A DNA stretch of 64,000 nt from Kitasatospora purpeofusca (GCF_000718025.1 NZ_JODS01000001.1:310001-374000), one strand, 5' to 3'; shown: positions 50,482 through 60,096, counted from the stretch's first letter. Notes: generated from the letters alone by a model not told the origin. Numbers and translations: made by a program.

Positions 50482-51942
50482 TCAGACCACCAGAGGGCGG
50501 TCCGTCGGCCGGATCGGTGCGGGCAGCGGGGTCTTGCCGCCCAAGTAGGTGTCGACCGCCGCAGCGGCCGAGCGGCCCTCCGCGATGGCCCAGACGATCA
50601 GCGACTGGCCACGGCCGGCATCGCCGCAGACGTAGACGCCATCGACATTGGTGGCGAACTTCGCGTCCCGGGACACATTACCGCGTGCGTCGAGGTCCAC
50701 GCCCAGCTGCTCGACCAGACCGTTCCGGACGTCCGTGCCGGTGAAGCCCATCGCCAGGGTGACCAGCTGCGCCGGGATCGCCCGCTCGCTGCCCGGCACC
50801 TGCTCGAACTTGCCGTCCTTGAACTCCACCTCGACGAGGTGCAGCTCCTGGACGTTGCCCTCCTCGTCGCCGCTGAAGTGGGTGGTGGAGACGGAGTAGA
50901 TCCGCTCGCCGCCCTCCTCGTGCGCGGAGGTGACCTTGTAGGTCATCGGCATGGTCGGCCAGGGCTGGCCGGCCGGCCGCTCCTCGCCCGGTCGCGGCAT
51001 GATCTCCAGCTGGGTGACCGACGCCGCCCCCTGGCGGTGGGCGGTGCCGACGCAGTCCGCGCCGGTGTCGCCGCCGCCGATGACCACGACGTGCTTGCCC
51101 TTGGCGCTGATCGGCGGCTCGACGAAGTCGCCCTCCTGCACCTTGTTGGCCAGCGGCAGGTACTCCATCGCCTGGTGGACGCCCTTGAGCTCGCGCCCGG
51201 GCACCGGCAGGTCGCGGGCGGTGGTGGCGCCGGCCGCGACGACGACCGCGTCGAAGCGCTCGCGCAGCTGCTGCCCGGTGATGTCCTCGCCCACGTGCAC
51301 ACCGGTGCGGAACCGGGTGCCCTCCGCGCGCATCTGCTCGACGCGGCGGTTGATGTGGCGCTTCTCCATCTTGAACTCGGGGATGCCGTACCGCAGCAGG
51401 CCGCCGATCCGGTCGGCCCGCTCGTACACCACCACGGTGTGCCCGGCCCGGGTGAGCTGCTGGGCGACGGCCAGGCCGGCCGGCCCGGAGCCGACCACGG
51501 CGACCGTCTTGCCGGACAGCCGCTCCGGCACCTGCGGGGTGACCCCGCCGCGGTCCCAGGCCTTGTCGATGATGGTGACCTCGACGTTCTTGATGGTCAC
51601 CGCGTCCTGGTTGATGCCGAGCACGCAGGCCGACTCGCAGGGCGCCGGGCAGAGCCGCCCGGTGAACTCCGGGAAGTTGTTGGTCGCGTGCAGCCGCTCG
51701 ATCGCGCCGGACCAGTCGTCCCGGTAGGCGAGGTCGTTCCACTCGGGGATGAGGTTCCCGAGCGGGCAGCCGTTGTGGCAGAACGGGATGCCGCAGTCCA
51801 TGCAGCGGCCGGCCTGCTTGGTGATGATCGGCAGCAGGCTGCGCTCGACGTAGACCTCGTTCCAGTCCCGGATGCGCACGTCCACGGGACGCCGCTCGGC
51901 GAGCTGCTTGGGCGTGGTCAGGAAGCCCTTGGGGTCAGCCAC
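50482..51942 (-). CDS. gltD: Glutamate synthase, small (beta) subunit
   Basis: The 486-residue protein has N-terminal Cys clusters (CMDCGIPFCHNGCPLGNLIP and CPAPCESACV) that ligate 4Fe-4S centres, then FAD binding (VAVVGSGPAGLAVAQQLT) and NADPH binding (VVVIGGGDTGADCVGTAHRQ), and a final FAD contact GVYVCGDAGRGQSLIVWAI. It passes electrons from NADPH to GltB. The GTG start at 51942 overlaps the end of gltB by 8 bp, so translation is coupled. Confidence 0.96.
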   Translation of the reverse strand: MADPKGFLTTPKQLAERRPVDVRIRDWNEVYVERSLLPIITKQAGRCMDCGIPFCHNGCPLGNLIPEWNDLAYRDDWSGAIERLHATNNFPEFTGRLCPAPCESACVLGINQDAVTIKNVEVTIIDKAWDRGGVTPQVPERLSGKTVAVVGSGPAGLAVAQQLTRAGHTVVVYERADRIGGLLRYGIPEFKMEKRHINRRVEQMRAEGTRFRTGVHVGEDITGQQLRERFDAVVVAAGATTARDLPVPGRELKGVHQAMEYLPLANKVQEGDFVEPPISAKGKHVVVIGGGDTGADCVGTAHRQGAASVTQLEIMPRPGEERPAGQPWPTMPMTYKVTSAHEEGGERIYSVSTTHFSGDEEGNVQELHLVEVEFKDGKFEQVPGSERAIPAQLVTLAMGFTGTDVRNGLVEQLGVDLDARGNVSRDAKFATNVDGVYVCGDAGRGQSLIVWAIAEGRSAAAAVDTYLGGKTPLPAPIRPTDRPLVV

Positions 51943-54900
51943 GTGCCGCCTCCATCATCTTGCGAGTGGTCTCGGCCTCGGAGAGGCCATCGCGCTCAGC
52001 GGCGTCCTTGGCGGCGAGCACTGCCTTGTAGTCGGTCGGCATGATCGTGGAGAAGCGGGAGACCCCGCTGCCCCAGTCCGCCAGGAGCTCGGCCGCGACC
52101 GTGGAGCCGGTCTCCTCGTAGTGCTGCTGCACCGTCTCGCGCAGCCATTCGCGGTCGGCGGCACCGGGGGCCTCGATGCCCACCATGCCGCTGTTGACGT
52201 TCGCCGGGCGCAGGTCCAGCACGTAGGCGACACCGCCGGACATGCCGGCCGCCAGGTTGCGCCCGGTCTCGCCGAGGATGACGACCCGGCCGCCGGTCAT
52301 GTACTCCAGCGCGTGGTCGCCCACGCCCTCGACGACCAGGGTGGCACCCGAGTTGCGGACGGCGAACCGCTCGCCGGCCTTGCCGCGCAGGTGGATCCGG
52401 CCGCTGGTGGCGCCGTAGCCGATGGTGTTGCCGGCGATGACGTGGTTCTGCGCGTCGTTGCCGATGGCCGCCGCGTCGCGGGCCGGGCGGACCACCAGCA
52501 CACCGCCGGACAGGCCCTTGCCGACGTAGTCGTTGGCGTCGCCCTCCAGCCGCAGCGTCACGCCGCGCGGCACGAAGGCGCCGAAGGACTGGCCGGCCGA
52601 GCCGGTGAAGGTGACGTCGATGGTGCCCTCGGGCAGGCCCTCGCCGCGGTACCGCTTGGTCACGTGGTGGCCGAGCATGGTGCCGACGGTCCGGTTGACG
52701 TTGCGGATCGGCAGCTGGATGCGGACGGCGTCGCCGTTCTCCAGGGCGTCCTGGGCCAGGTCGATCAGCTGGTTGTCCAGGGCCTTGTCCAGCGAGTGGT
52801 CCTGCGTGGTGGTGCGGTGCAGGGACGCGCCCTCGGGCAGCTCGGGCACGTGGAACAGCGGGGCCAGGTCGAGCCCGGCGGCCTTCCAGTGGTCGACCGC
52901 GGCCTCGGCGTCGATGTGCTCGGCGTGGCCGACGGCCTCCTCGATCGAGCGGAAGCCCAGCTCGGCCAGGATCTCCCGGACCTCCTCGGCGATGAACTCG
53001 AAGAAGTTGACCACGAACTCCGGCTTGCCGGAGAAGCGCTCGCGCAGCACCGGGTTCTGGGTGGCGACGCCGACCGGGCAGGTGTCCAGGTGGCAGACGC
53101 GCATCATGATGCAGCCGGAGACCACCAGCGGAGCGGTCGCGAAGCCGAACTCCTCGGCGCCCAGCAGCGCGGCGATCACCACGTCGCGGCCGGTCTTCAG
53201 CTGGCCGTCGGTCTGCACCACGATCCGGTCGCGCAGGCCGTTCAGCAGCAGGGTCTGCTGGGTCTCGGCGAGGCCGAGCTCCCAGGGGCCGCCCGCGTGC
53301 TTGAGCGAGGTGAGCGGCGAGGCGCCGGTGCCGCCGTCGTGTCCGGAGACCAGCACGACGTCCGCGTGCGCCTTGGAGACGCCGGCCGCGACCGTGCCGA
53401 CGCCGACCTCGGAGACCAGCTTCACGTGGATGCGGGCCTCGGGGTTGGCGTTCTTGAGGTCGTGGATCAGCTGCGCCAGGTCCTCGATCGAGTAGATGTC
53501 GTGGTGCGGCGGCGGCGAGATCAGACCGACACCCGGGGTGGAGTGCCGGGTCTTGGCGACCCACGGGTAGACCTTGTGGCCGGGCAGCTGGCCGCCCTCG
53601 CCGGGCTTGGCGCCCTGGGCCATCTTGATCTGGATGTCGTCGGCGTTGACCAGGTACTCGGAGGTGACGCCGAAGCGGCCGGAGGCGACCTGCTTGATCG
53701 CCGAGCGGCGCTCCGGGTCGTACAGGCGGTCCGGGTCCTCGCCGCCCTCACCGGTGTTGGACTTGGCGCCGAGGCGGTTCATCGCGATCGCCAGCGTCTC
53801 GTGCGCCTCGAGGGAGATCGAGCCGTACGACATGGCGCCGGTGGAGAACCGCTTGACGATCTCGGAGACCGGCTCGACCTCCTCGACCGGCACCGGGGTG
53901 CGGCCGAGTCCGTCCAGCTTGAACAGGCCGCGCAGCGTCATCAGCCGCTCGGACTGCTCGTTCACCCGGTCCGTGTACTGCTTGAAGATGTCGTACCGGC
54001 GGTTGCGGGTGGAGTGCTGCAGCCGGAAGACGGTGTCCGGGTCGAACAGGTGCGGCTCGCCCTCGCGGCGCCACTGGTACTCGCCGCCGATGTCCAGGGC
54101 GCGGTGCGCGGCCGGGATGCCGGAGGCCGGGTACGCCTTGGCGTGCCGGGCGGCGGTCTCCTTGGCGACCTCGTCCAGGCCGATGCCGCCGAGCTTGCTG
54201 GTGGTACCGGCGAAGTAGGCGTCGACCAGCTCCTGGGCGAGGCCGATGGCCTCGAAGACCTGCGCGCCGCGGTAGGAGGCGACGGTGGAGATGCCCATCT
54301 TGGACATCACCTTGAGCACGCCCTTGCCGAGCGCCTTGATCAGGTTCTTGATCGCCTTCTCGGCCTCGACACCGGTCAGGAAGGTGCCCTGGGCGACGAG
54401 GTCCTCGACCGACTCCATGGCCAGGTACGGGTTGACCGCGCCGGCGCCGTAGCCGATCAGCAGCGCGACGTGGTGCACCTCGCGCACGTCGCCGGCCTCG
54501 ACCAGCAGCGACACCCGGGTGCGCTGCTTGGTGCGGATCAGGTGGTGGTGGATCGCCGAGGTGAGCAGCAGCGAGGGGATCGGGGCGTGCTCGGCGTCGG
54601 AGTGCCGGTCGGAGAGCACGATGATCCGGGCGCCGTCGGCGATCGCGGCGTCCGCCTCGGCGGCGATGGCGGCGAGCCGGGCGGCCAGGCCCTCGCCGCC
54701 GGTGGCGACCCGGTACAGGCCGGACAGCGTGACGGCCTTGAGGCCGGGCTGGTCGCCGTCCGCGTTGATGTGGACCAGCTTGGCCAGCTCGTCGTTGTCG
54801 ATCACCGGGAAGGTGATGCCGACCGAGCGGCAGGACGCGGCCTCGGCGGCCAGCAGGTTGCCCTCGGGGCCGAGGTTGGACAGCAGCGAGGTGACGAGCT

Positions 54901-56551
54901 CCTCGCGGATGGCGTCCAGCGGCGGGTTGGTGACCTGCGCGAAGAGCTGCACGAAGTAGTCGAACAGCAGTCGCGGCTTCTCGCTCAGCGCGGCGATCGG
55001 CGAGTCGGTGCCCATCGAGCCGAGCGCCTCGGCGCCGGTCTTCGCCATCGGCGCCAGGACGACCCGCAGCTCCTCCTCGGTGTAGCCGAAGGTCTGCTGG
55101 CGGCGGGTGACGGAGGCGTGGGTGTGCGCGATGTGCTCGCGCTCGGGGAGCCTGGTGAGCTCGATCTGCCCGCCCTCGACCCACTCCGCGTAGGGGTGCT
55201 CGGCGGCCAGCGCCGACTTGATCTCCTCGTCCTCGACGATCCGGTGCTCGGCGGTGTCGATGAGGAACATCCGGCCGGGCTGCAGCCGGCCCTTCTTGAC
55301 CACCCGGGTCTGCTCGATGTCGAGCACGCCGACCTCGGAGGAGAGGACGACCAGGCCGTCCTCGGTGATCCAGTAGCGGGCGGGGCGCAGGCCGTTGCGG
55401 TCCAGCACGGCGCCGATCCGGGTGCCGTCGGTGAAGGTGACGCAGGCCGGGCCGTCCCAGGGCTCCATCAGGTTGGAGTGGTACTGGTAGAAGGCGCGGC
55501 GGGCCGGGTCCATCGTGACGTGGTTCTCCCACGCCTCGGGGATCATCATCAGCACCGCGTGCGGCAGCGAGCGGCCGCCGAGGTGGAGCAGCTCCAGGAC
55601 CTCGTCGAAGGAGGCCGAGTCGGAGTGGTCCGGGGTGCAGATCGGGAAGATCCGCTCCAGGCCCTGGCCGTTGCGGTTGGCCGGGATCAGGTCGGTGACG
55701 AGCTGGGACTCCCGGGCGGTCATCCAGTTCCGGTTGCCCTTGACCGTGTTGATCTCGCCGTTGTGCGCGACGAAGCGGTACGGGTGGGCGAGCGGCCAGC
55801 TCGGGAAGGTGTTGGTGGAGAAGCGCGAGTGCACCAGGCCGAGCGCGGAGGCGTAGAGCCGGTCCGACAGGTCGGGGAAGAAGGGCTCCAGCTGGCCGGT
55901 GGTCAGCATGCCCTTGTAGACGATGGTGCGCGCGGACAGCGACGGGAAGTAGACCCCGGCCTCGCGCTCGGAGCGCTTGCGGACCACGAAGGCGACCCGG
56001 TCGAGCTCGATGCCGCTCCGGTCCGCGCCGGCGAGGAACAGCTGGCGGAACCGGGGCATGACGCCGCGGGCGGTGGCGCCCAGCAGGTCCGGGGTGACCG
56101 GGACGTCGCGCCAGCCGAGGACGGTCAGGTCCTCCTCGGCCGCGATGGCCTCGATCCGCGCGACGGCGGCGGCGTCCTGGTCGTCGGCGTCGGGCAGGAA
56201 GGCGATGCCGACCGCGTAGGAGCCGGCGGCCGGGAGTTCGAAGTCGACCTTGGCGCGCAGGAAGGCGTCGGGGACCTGGGTGAGGATGCCGGCGCCGTCA
56301 CCGGAGTCCGGCTCGGCGCCGGTGGCGCCGCGGTGCTCCAGGTTGCGCAGCACGGTCAGTGCCTGCTCGACGACGGTGTGGTCGGCGATGCCGGTCAGCG
56401 TGGCGACGAATCCGACGCCACAGGCGTCGTGCTCGTTTCGCGGGTCGTACAGGCCCTGAGCAGCAGGTCGCGCATCCGGAACGAGCGCGTACGGCGGGCG
56501 GGCGGCGCCGGCCTGGGGCTCGTTGGCGGAGTGCATGGATGCAGACAGCAT
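51935..56551 (-). CDS. gltB: Glutamate synthase, large (alpha) subunit
   Basis: The 1538-residue protein converts glutamine and 2-oxoglutarate to two glutamates. NEHDACGVGFVATL shows that a propeptide of 43 residues is removed to expose Cys44, the amidotransferase nucleophile. The FMN synthase domain has GSISLEAHETLAIAMNRLG, KPGEGGQLPGHKV and VSGHDGGTGASPLTSLKHAG, and the 3Fe-4S ligands are in CIMMRVCHLDTCPVG. The C-terminal beta-helix is present (GMSGGVAYVLD). The start at 56551 follows GGGAGAG; the longer frame to 56668 is not needed. The upstream 535 bp contain an ARG-box-like site and three large palindromes. Confidence 0.97.
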   Translation of the reverse strand: MLSASMHSANEPQAGAARPPYALVPDARPAAQGLYDPRNEHDACGVGFVATLTGIADHTVVEQALTVLRNLEHRGATGAEPDSGDGAGILTQVPDAFLRAKVDFELPAAGSYAVGIAFLPDADDQDAAAVARIEAIAAEEDLTVLGWRDVPVTPDLLGATARGVMPRFRQLFLAGADRSGIELDRVAFVVRKRSEREAGVYFPSLSARTIVYKGMLTTGQLEPFFPDLSDRLYASALGLVHSRFSTNTFPSWPLAHPYRFVAHNGEINTVKGNRNWMTARESQLVTDLIPANRNGQGLERIFPICTPDHSDSASFDEVLELLHLGGRSLPHAVLMMIPEAWENHVTMDPARRAFYQYHSNLMEPWDGPACVTFTDGTRIGAVLDRNGLRPARYWITEDGLVVLSSEVGVLDIEQTRVVKKGRLQPGRMFLIDTAEHRIVEDEEIKSALAAEHPYAEWVEGGQIELTRLPEREHIAHTHASVTRRQQTFGYTEEELRVVLAPMAKTGAEALGSMGTDSPIAALSEKPRLLFDYFVQLFAQVTNPPLDAIREELVTSLLSNLGPEGNLLAAEAASCRSVGITFPVIDNDELAKLVHINADGDQPGLKAVTLSGLYRVATGGEGLAARLAAIAAEADAAIADGARIIVLSDRHSDAEHAPIPSLLLTSAIHHHLIRTKQRTRVSLLVEAGDVREVHHVALLIGYGAGAVNPYLAMESVEDLVAQGTFLTGVEAEKAIKNLIKALGKGVLKVMSKMGISTVASYRGAQVFEAIGLAQELVDAYFAGTTSKLGGIGLDEVAKETAARHAKAYPASGIPAAHRALDIGGEYQWRREGEPHLFDPDTVFRLQHSTRNRRYDIFKQYTDRVNEQSERLMTLRGLFKLDGLGRTPVPVEEVEPVSEIVKRFSTGAMSYGSISLEAHETLAIAMNRLGAKSNTGEGGEDPDRLYDPERRSAIKQVASGRFGVTSEYLVNADDIQIKMAQGAKPGEGGQLPGHKVYPWVAKTRHSTPGVGLISPPPHHDIYSIEDLAQLIHDLKNANPEARIHVKLVSEVGVGTVAAGVSKAHADVVLVSGHDGGTGASPLTSLKHAGGPWELGLAETQQTLLLNGLRDRIVVQTDGQLKTGRDVVIAALLGAEEFGFATAPLVVSGCIMMRVCHLDTCPVGVATQNPVLRERFSGKPEFVVNFFEFIAEEVREILAELGFRSIEEAVGHAEHIDAEAAVDHWKAAGLDLAPLFHVPELPEGASLHRTTTQDHSLDKALDNQLIDLAQDALENGDAVRIQLPIRNVNRTVGTMLGHHVTKRYRGEGLPEGTIDVTFTGSAGQSFGAFVPRGVTLRLEGDANDYVGKGLSGGVLVVRPARDAAAIGNDAQNHVIAGNTIGYGATSGRIHLRGKAGERFAVRNSGATLVVEGVGDHALEYMTGGRVVILGETGRNLAAGMSGGVAYVLDLRPANVNSGMVGIEAPGAADREWLRETVQQHYEETGSTVAAELLADWGSGVSRFSTIMPTDYKAVLAAKDAAERDGLSEAETTRKMMEAARG

Positions 56552-56920
56552 CGGCTCTCCCGTCGTCGTCTTTGGAGGCTGGTGCAGTAGGGACGACGTT
56601 GGCCCTGATGCGATTTCGTGCAAGTTACATGATGCCGAACATCCCGGGAAGCGGGATACCTCGTCCACATCGCGGGACGGATCCGCAGGTCACGGGTGCT
56701 GCGGGAGGGCGTGCCGCGCCGCACGCCCTGACGATTGTGCCCGGCCGTCGACCGCCTGAAACAGGGGCGACATCCGCCCGCCACGGGCATTGACCAGGGG
56801 CGCCTGCGAATCCATTCCCACACTCGATCGGCAGATGCGATTCCTCGGCCCGATCGGCTCGAATACTGAGACAAGCCAGGCGGAGCCGGAGCCCCATGTG
56901 CGCAATGTCACCCAGGGGTA

Positions 56921-56934
56921 TGCATAACCATGCA
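56921..56934. promoter_or_regulatory. ARG-box-like palindrome upstream of gltB
   Basis: TGCAT-AACC-ATGCA is a perfect palindrome with a 4-nt centre and A/T flanks, the shape of ArgR half-sites (TnCAT-N4-ATGnA style). It lies about 370 bp before the gltB start. ArgR control of glutamate synthesis is plausible but unproven here. Confidence 0.3.
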
Positions 56935-57029
56935 ACAGCACAGCGTGCCGTCCCCCCGCCGACCGGACCCGCTCCCCGACCCTCGACCCCCGCCCCCGGC
57001 CCCCCGGCGCGCGCCTCCGCAGGTCCGGA

Positions 57030-57082
57030 CCGGGACTTTGCAAAGTCCCGGCAGACTTTGCAAAGTGCACTTTGCAAAGTGC
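57030..57082. promoter_or_regulatory. Array of three ACTTTGCAAAGT palindromes
   Basis: The 12-bp palindrome ACTTTGCAAAGT occurs at 57035-57046, 57055-57066 and 57069-57080, centres 20 and 14 bp apart. The first extends to a perfect 22-bp palindrome (57030-57051), the third to 16 bp (57067-57082). Without loops these are poor hairpins, so a dimeric DNA-binding protein is more likely. They lie between the VIT stop codon and gltB. I cannot name the regulator. Confidence 0.75.
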
Positions 57083-57086
57083 GGCC

Positions 57087-57824
57087 CTAGCCGATCTGCC
57101 CGCCGATCAGCCACCCCAGCAGATACGTCACCCCGGCGGCCACCCCGCCCAGCAGCAGCTGCCGCAGCCCGCTGAACCACCAGCTGCGCGCGGTCACCCG
57201 CGCCACCACCGCGCCGCAGGCGAACAGCCCGGCCGCGGAGAGCAGCAGCGCCGGCACCAGCGAGGTCGCGCCCAGCAGGTACGGCAGCAGCGGGAGCAGC
57301 GCGCCCACCGCGAAGCAGACGAAGGAGGACCCGGCCGCCACCCAGGGCGAGGGCAGGTCGTTGGGGTCGACGCCCAGTTCCTCCCGGGCGTGCACCTCCA
57401 GCGTCCGGTCCGGGTCGGCGGACAGCTGCCGCGCCACCTCGTGGGCGAGCTCCGGTTCCACTCCGCGGTCGACGTACACCTGGGCCAGCTCGGCCAGCTC
57501 GCCGTGCGGGTTGCGGCTCAGCTCCAGCCGCTCCGCCTCGATCTCGGCCTGTACCAGCTCCCGCTGGGAGGCCACCGAGGTGTACTCCCCCGCCGCCATC
57601 GAGCAGGCGCCGGCGGCCAGCCCGGCCAGGCCGGTGAGCACCACCGTGCTGCTGGAGACGGCGCCGCCGACGACGCCGGTCATCAGCGCGAAGTTGGAGA
57701 CCAGTCCGTCCATCGCGCCGAACACCGCCGGCCGCAGCCAGCCGCCGTTGACGTCCCGGTGGTGCCCCGCCGCGGGTATCCGCGGGTGCTGCCCGGCCTC
57801 GTGCTCCAGGATGGTCGCGGTCAC
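57087..57824 (-). CDS. VIT1/CCC1-family iron/manganese transporter
   Basis: The 245-residue membrane protein shows GWLRPAVFGAMDGLVSNFAL (helix 1 with the conserved Asp-Gly), GVVGGAVSSSTVVLTGLAGL, AGACSMAAGEYTSVASQREL (the metal-site helix with Met and Glu), a cytoplasmic metal-binding domain with many Glu (VQAEIEAERLEL, ELAELAQVYVDRG), and three C-terminal helices. It probably exports or stores Fe/Mn. GTG 57824 is preferred because GGAGGGGGAAG sits just upstream; ATG 57845 is an alternative. Its stop is next to the palindrome array. Confidence 0.9.
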   Translation of the reverse strand: MTATILEHEAGQHPRIPAAGHHRDVNGGWLRPAVFGAMDGLVSNFALMTGVVGGAVSSSTVVLTGLAGLAAGACSMAAGEYTSVASQRELVQAEIEAERLELSRNPHGELAELAQVYVDRGVEPELAHEVARQLSADPDRTLEVHAREELGVDPNDLPSPWVAAGSSFVCFAVGALLPLLPYLLGATSLVPALLLSAAGLFACGAVVARVTARSWWFSGLRQLLLGGVAAGVTYLLGWLIGGQIG

Positions 57825-57927
57825 GACTCTTCCCCCTCCGTCCATTGGTCCGATCGCCTTACTTACTGACCGTAGCCCTGTTGACCTGGGCATTTCCAGC
57901 AAAGTAAGGCTGTCCGAACATGACGGC

Positions 57928-57960
57928 GGCCGCCCTCCGCACAGGGTGCGGAGGGCGGCC
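57928..57960 (-). terminator. Terminator of the lgt gene
   Basis: A perfect 15-bp stem (57928-57942 with 57946-57960) has loop AGG and lies 21 bp past the lgt stop codon. Confidence 0.85.
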
Positions 57961-57981
57961 GGGGGCCTGGATCGGCGCAGC

Positions 57982-59010
57982 TCAGGCGGGGTTCCCGGCG
58001 TCCTTCTTCTCCAACTTGTCGAGCTTCTCGGCGAGGGCGTCCTGGGCCTTCCCGCCCGACTTCCGCTCCGACTCCCCGTCCGGCTTCCCGCCCGACGCGT
58101 CGCCCGGCTTCTCGTCCGACGTGCCACCCGGCTCGTCGGCGGTCCGGTCGGCCGGCGCGGCCACCGCCCGGTCCTCCGCCGCCGCCATCGGGTCGATGCT
58201 CGCCGGGTCCTCGCGGCCGGGGTGCTTCTTCCCGACGATCACGAGGTACGCGACGGCGCCGAGGAAGACGAAGATCGCCACCCAGTCGTTCAGCCGCAGG
58301 CCGAAGATGTGGTGCGCGTCGTCGATGCGCAGCCACTCGGTCCAGAACCGGCCCACCGTGTACGCGGCCACGTACAGCGCGAAGGCCCGGCCGTGGCCCA
58401 GGGTGAAGCGCTTGTCCGCCCAGATCACCAGCGCCGCGACGCCCACGCACCAGAGCGACTCGTAGAGGAAGGTCGGGTGGTAGATCCCGGTGACGACCTC
58501 ACCGCTCGGCAGCGTCTTCTTGATCTCCAGGCCCCACGGCAGGGTGGTCTCGCGGCCGTAGAGCTCCTGGTTGAACCAGTTGCCCCAGCGGCCCAGCGCC
58601 TGGGCGAGCGCGATGCCGGGGGCGATCGCGTCGGCGTAGGCGGGCAGCGGCACGCCCCGGCGGCGGGCGCCGATCCAGGCGCCGACCGCGCCCAGCGCGA
58701 TCGCGCCCCAGATGCCGAGGCCGCCCTCCCAGATCTTGAAGGCGTTCCAGGGGTTCTTGCCCTCGGCGAAGTACAGCTGGTGGTCGGTGATCACGTGGTA
58801 GAGCCGGCCGCCGACCAGGCCGAACGGCACAGCCCAGACGGCGATGTCGCCGACCGTGTGCTTGCCACCACCGCGGGCGACCCAGCGCTTGCTGCCGAGC
58901 CAGACGGCGACGACGACACCGAGGATGATGCAGAAGGCGTAGGCGCGCAGCGGGACGGGTCCGATTTCCAGGACGCCCCGCGACGGGCTGGGAATGTAGG
59001 CGATATCCAT
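57982..59010 (-). CDS. lgt: Prolipoprotein diacylglyceryl transferase
   Basis: The 342-residue integral membrane enzyme transfers diacylglycerol to the lipobox Cys of prolipoproteins. It shows IPLR-type PVPLRAYAFCIILGVV, VPFGLVGGRLYHVITDH, IWEGGLGIWGAIALG and the Lgt signature ALGRWGNWFNQELYGRETT. A charged tail of about 85 residues rich in Asp, Lys, Glu and Pro extends into the cytoplasm, usual for actinobacteria. GGAG lies 5 nt before ATG 59010. It would process LivJ and the VWA lipoprotein. It lies downstream of a DsbA-like and a MauE-like gene on the same strand. Confidence 0.95.
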   Translation of the reverse strand: MDIAYIPSPSRGVLEIGPVPLRAYAFCIILGVVVAVWLGSKRWVARGGGKHTVGDIAVWAVPFGLVGGRLYHVITDHQLYFAEGKNPWNAFKIWEGGLGIWGAIALGAVGAWIGARRRGVPLPAYADAIAPGIALAQALGRWGNWFNQELYGRETTLPWGLEIKKTLPSGEVVTGIYHPTFLYESLWCVGVAALVIWADKRFTLGHGRAFALYVAAYTVGRFWTEWLRIDDAHHIFGLRLNDWVAIFVFLGAVAYLVIVGKKHPGREDPASIDPMAAAEDRAVAAPADRTADEPGGTSDEKPGDASGGKPDGESERKSGGKAQDALAEKLDKLEKKDAGNPA

Positions 59011-59175
59011 GGCAGCTCCGACGCTACAGGGTCGACGGCCCGTCCAGGACACCCCGGCGGGTCACAGTCGGTGCACAGATCGGTGCACCGATCGGCGGCG
59101 GGCCCGGAGCACGGCCCGCCGCCGCCCCCTCCGGCCGGGGAGGGGACGGCGGCGGCCGCGGCGCGGGCGTCCGGC

Positions 59176-60039
59176 TCAGCCGGCCTTCGGCGAGGGGTTG
59201 TTGCTCTCCGAGGCGGTGCTGGTGGGGGCCGGCGACTGTCCGTGGGTGCCCGGGGTGCCCAGTGTCTTGCCCTGGTTGGCGGCGTCGACCCACTTCACCA
59301 GGTTCGCCGGGGTGATCTCCTCGTTGTTGTACTTCGGGTAGATCGGCTGTCCGTTGAGCAGCACGGTGGGCGTGGACTTGTAGCTCGACTTGTCGAAGTC
59401 CTGCTGGACCGCCGACACCCATCCGCTGTACGTGGAGTTGTTGACGCAGGCCTCGAAGGCGGGGGTGTCGAGGCCGTTGACCTGCTTGCCGAGGCTGATC
59501 AGGGTCGCCTTGTCGCCGAAGGCGTCGCTGGTCTCGTCCGGCTGGTTGCGGTAGAGCACGTCGTGGTAGTCGCGGAAGTGCCCGGCGTCCTGGGCGCAGG
59601 CCAGCGCGTTGGCGCCGTAGCGGGAGCCCTTGCCGGGCACGGCCCGGTCGATGAACGAGACGATGTGGTAGTTGGTGTAGATCTTGCCCGCGTCCTCGAG
59701 CTGGCTGATGGTGGAGGAGAACTCCCGCTCGAAGGTGCCGCAGGCGGGGCAGCGCGGGTCCTCGTAGACGGTGAGGACGGCGGGCGAGTTGTCGGAGCCG
59801 ACCGGGATCACCAGGTTCTTGTCCCCGATGGTGCCGGCCGGGGCGGCGGTGGGGGTCTCCGGCTTGGAGCGCTGGTCCTGCACCACCACGCCGGTGACCA
59901 CGGCGGCGGCGATCACCGCGAGTGCCACCCCGCCGATGATCAGCTTCTTCTTCTTCCGGCCGCGGGCCTCGTCCGCGGCCCGGTCCGCCAGCATCCGCTC
60001 GCGGGCGGTGCGCTTGCCTTCTCGGTTCTTCTCGCTCAT
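59176..60039 (-). CDS. Membrane-anchored DsbA-like thioredoxin-fold protein
   Basis: The 287-residue protein has a basic N-terminus (GRKKKKLIIGGVALAV) leading to one membrane helix. The outer DsbA-type domain (thioredoxin_4) shows AVLTVYEDPRCPACGTFERE, with active-site C-P-A-C, and TPTVLLNGQPIYP with the cis-Pro. A second Cys pair (LACAQ, FEACVNN) lies in the helical insert. It would oxidise or isomerise disulfides in exported proteins. The MauE-like gene 57 bp upstream may reoxidise it. The C-terminus is a Ser/Pro-rich tail. Confidence 0.9.
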   Translation of the reverse strand: MSEKNREGKRTARERMLADRAADEARGRKKKKLIIGGVALAVIAAAVVTGVVVQDQRSKPETPTAAPAGTIGDKNLVIPVGSDNSPAVLTVYEDPRCPACGTFEREFSSTISQLEDAGKIYTNYHIVSFIDRAVPGKGSRYGANALACAQDAGHFRDYHDVLYRNQPDETSDAFGDKATLISLGKQVNGLDTPAFEACVNNSTYSGWVSAVQQDFDKSSYKSTPTVLLNGQPIYPKYNNEEITPANLVKWVDAANQGKTLGTPGTHGQSPAPTSTASESNNPSPKAG

Positions 60040-60096
60040 CAGCCTTGGACATTCCAGATTCGGGGGCGGGGGTGGTGCGGTGGGAGGACGGGGCGC

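Larger units (their letters stand above)
56552..57086 (-). other. gltB upstream region
   Basis: No gene is convincing in these 535 bp. It holds an ARG-box-like site (56921-56934) and an array of three palindromes (57030-57082). Frames of 64-150 codons on both strands encode low-complexity sequence without family features. The gltB promoter should lie here. Confidence 0.55.

Noticed and set aside
51872..56590. Plus-strand open frame of about 1570 codons opposite gltB
   Set aside because: Pure shadow of GC-biased codons; low-complexity Gly/Asp/Val/His sequence with no domain, while the minus strand is unmistakable GltB.
56625..57077. Minus-strand frame of 150 codons running out of the palindrome array
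   Set aside because: Low-complexity translation with no family features; the palindromes explain its odd start.
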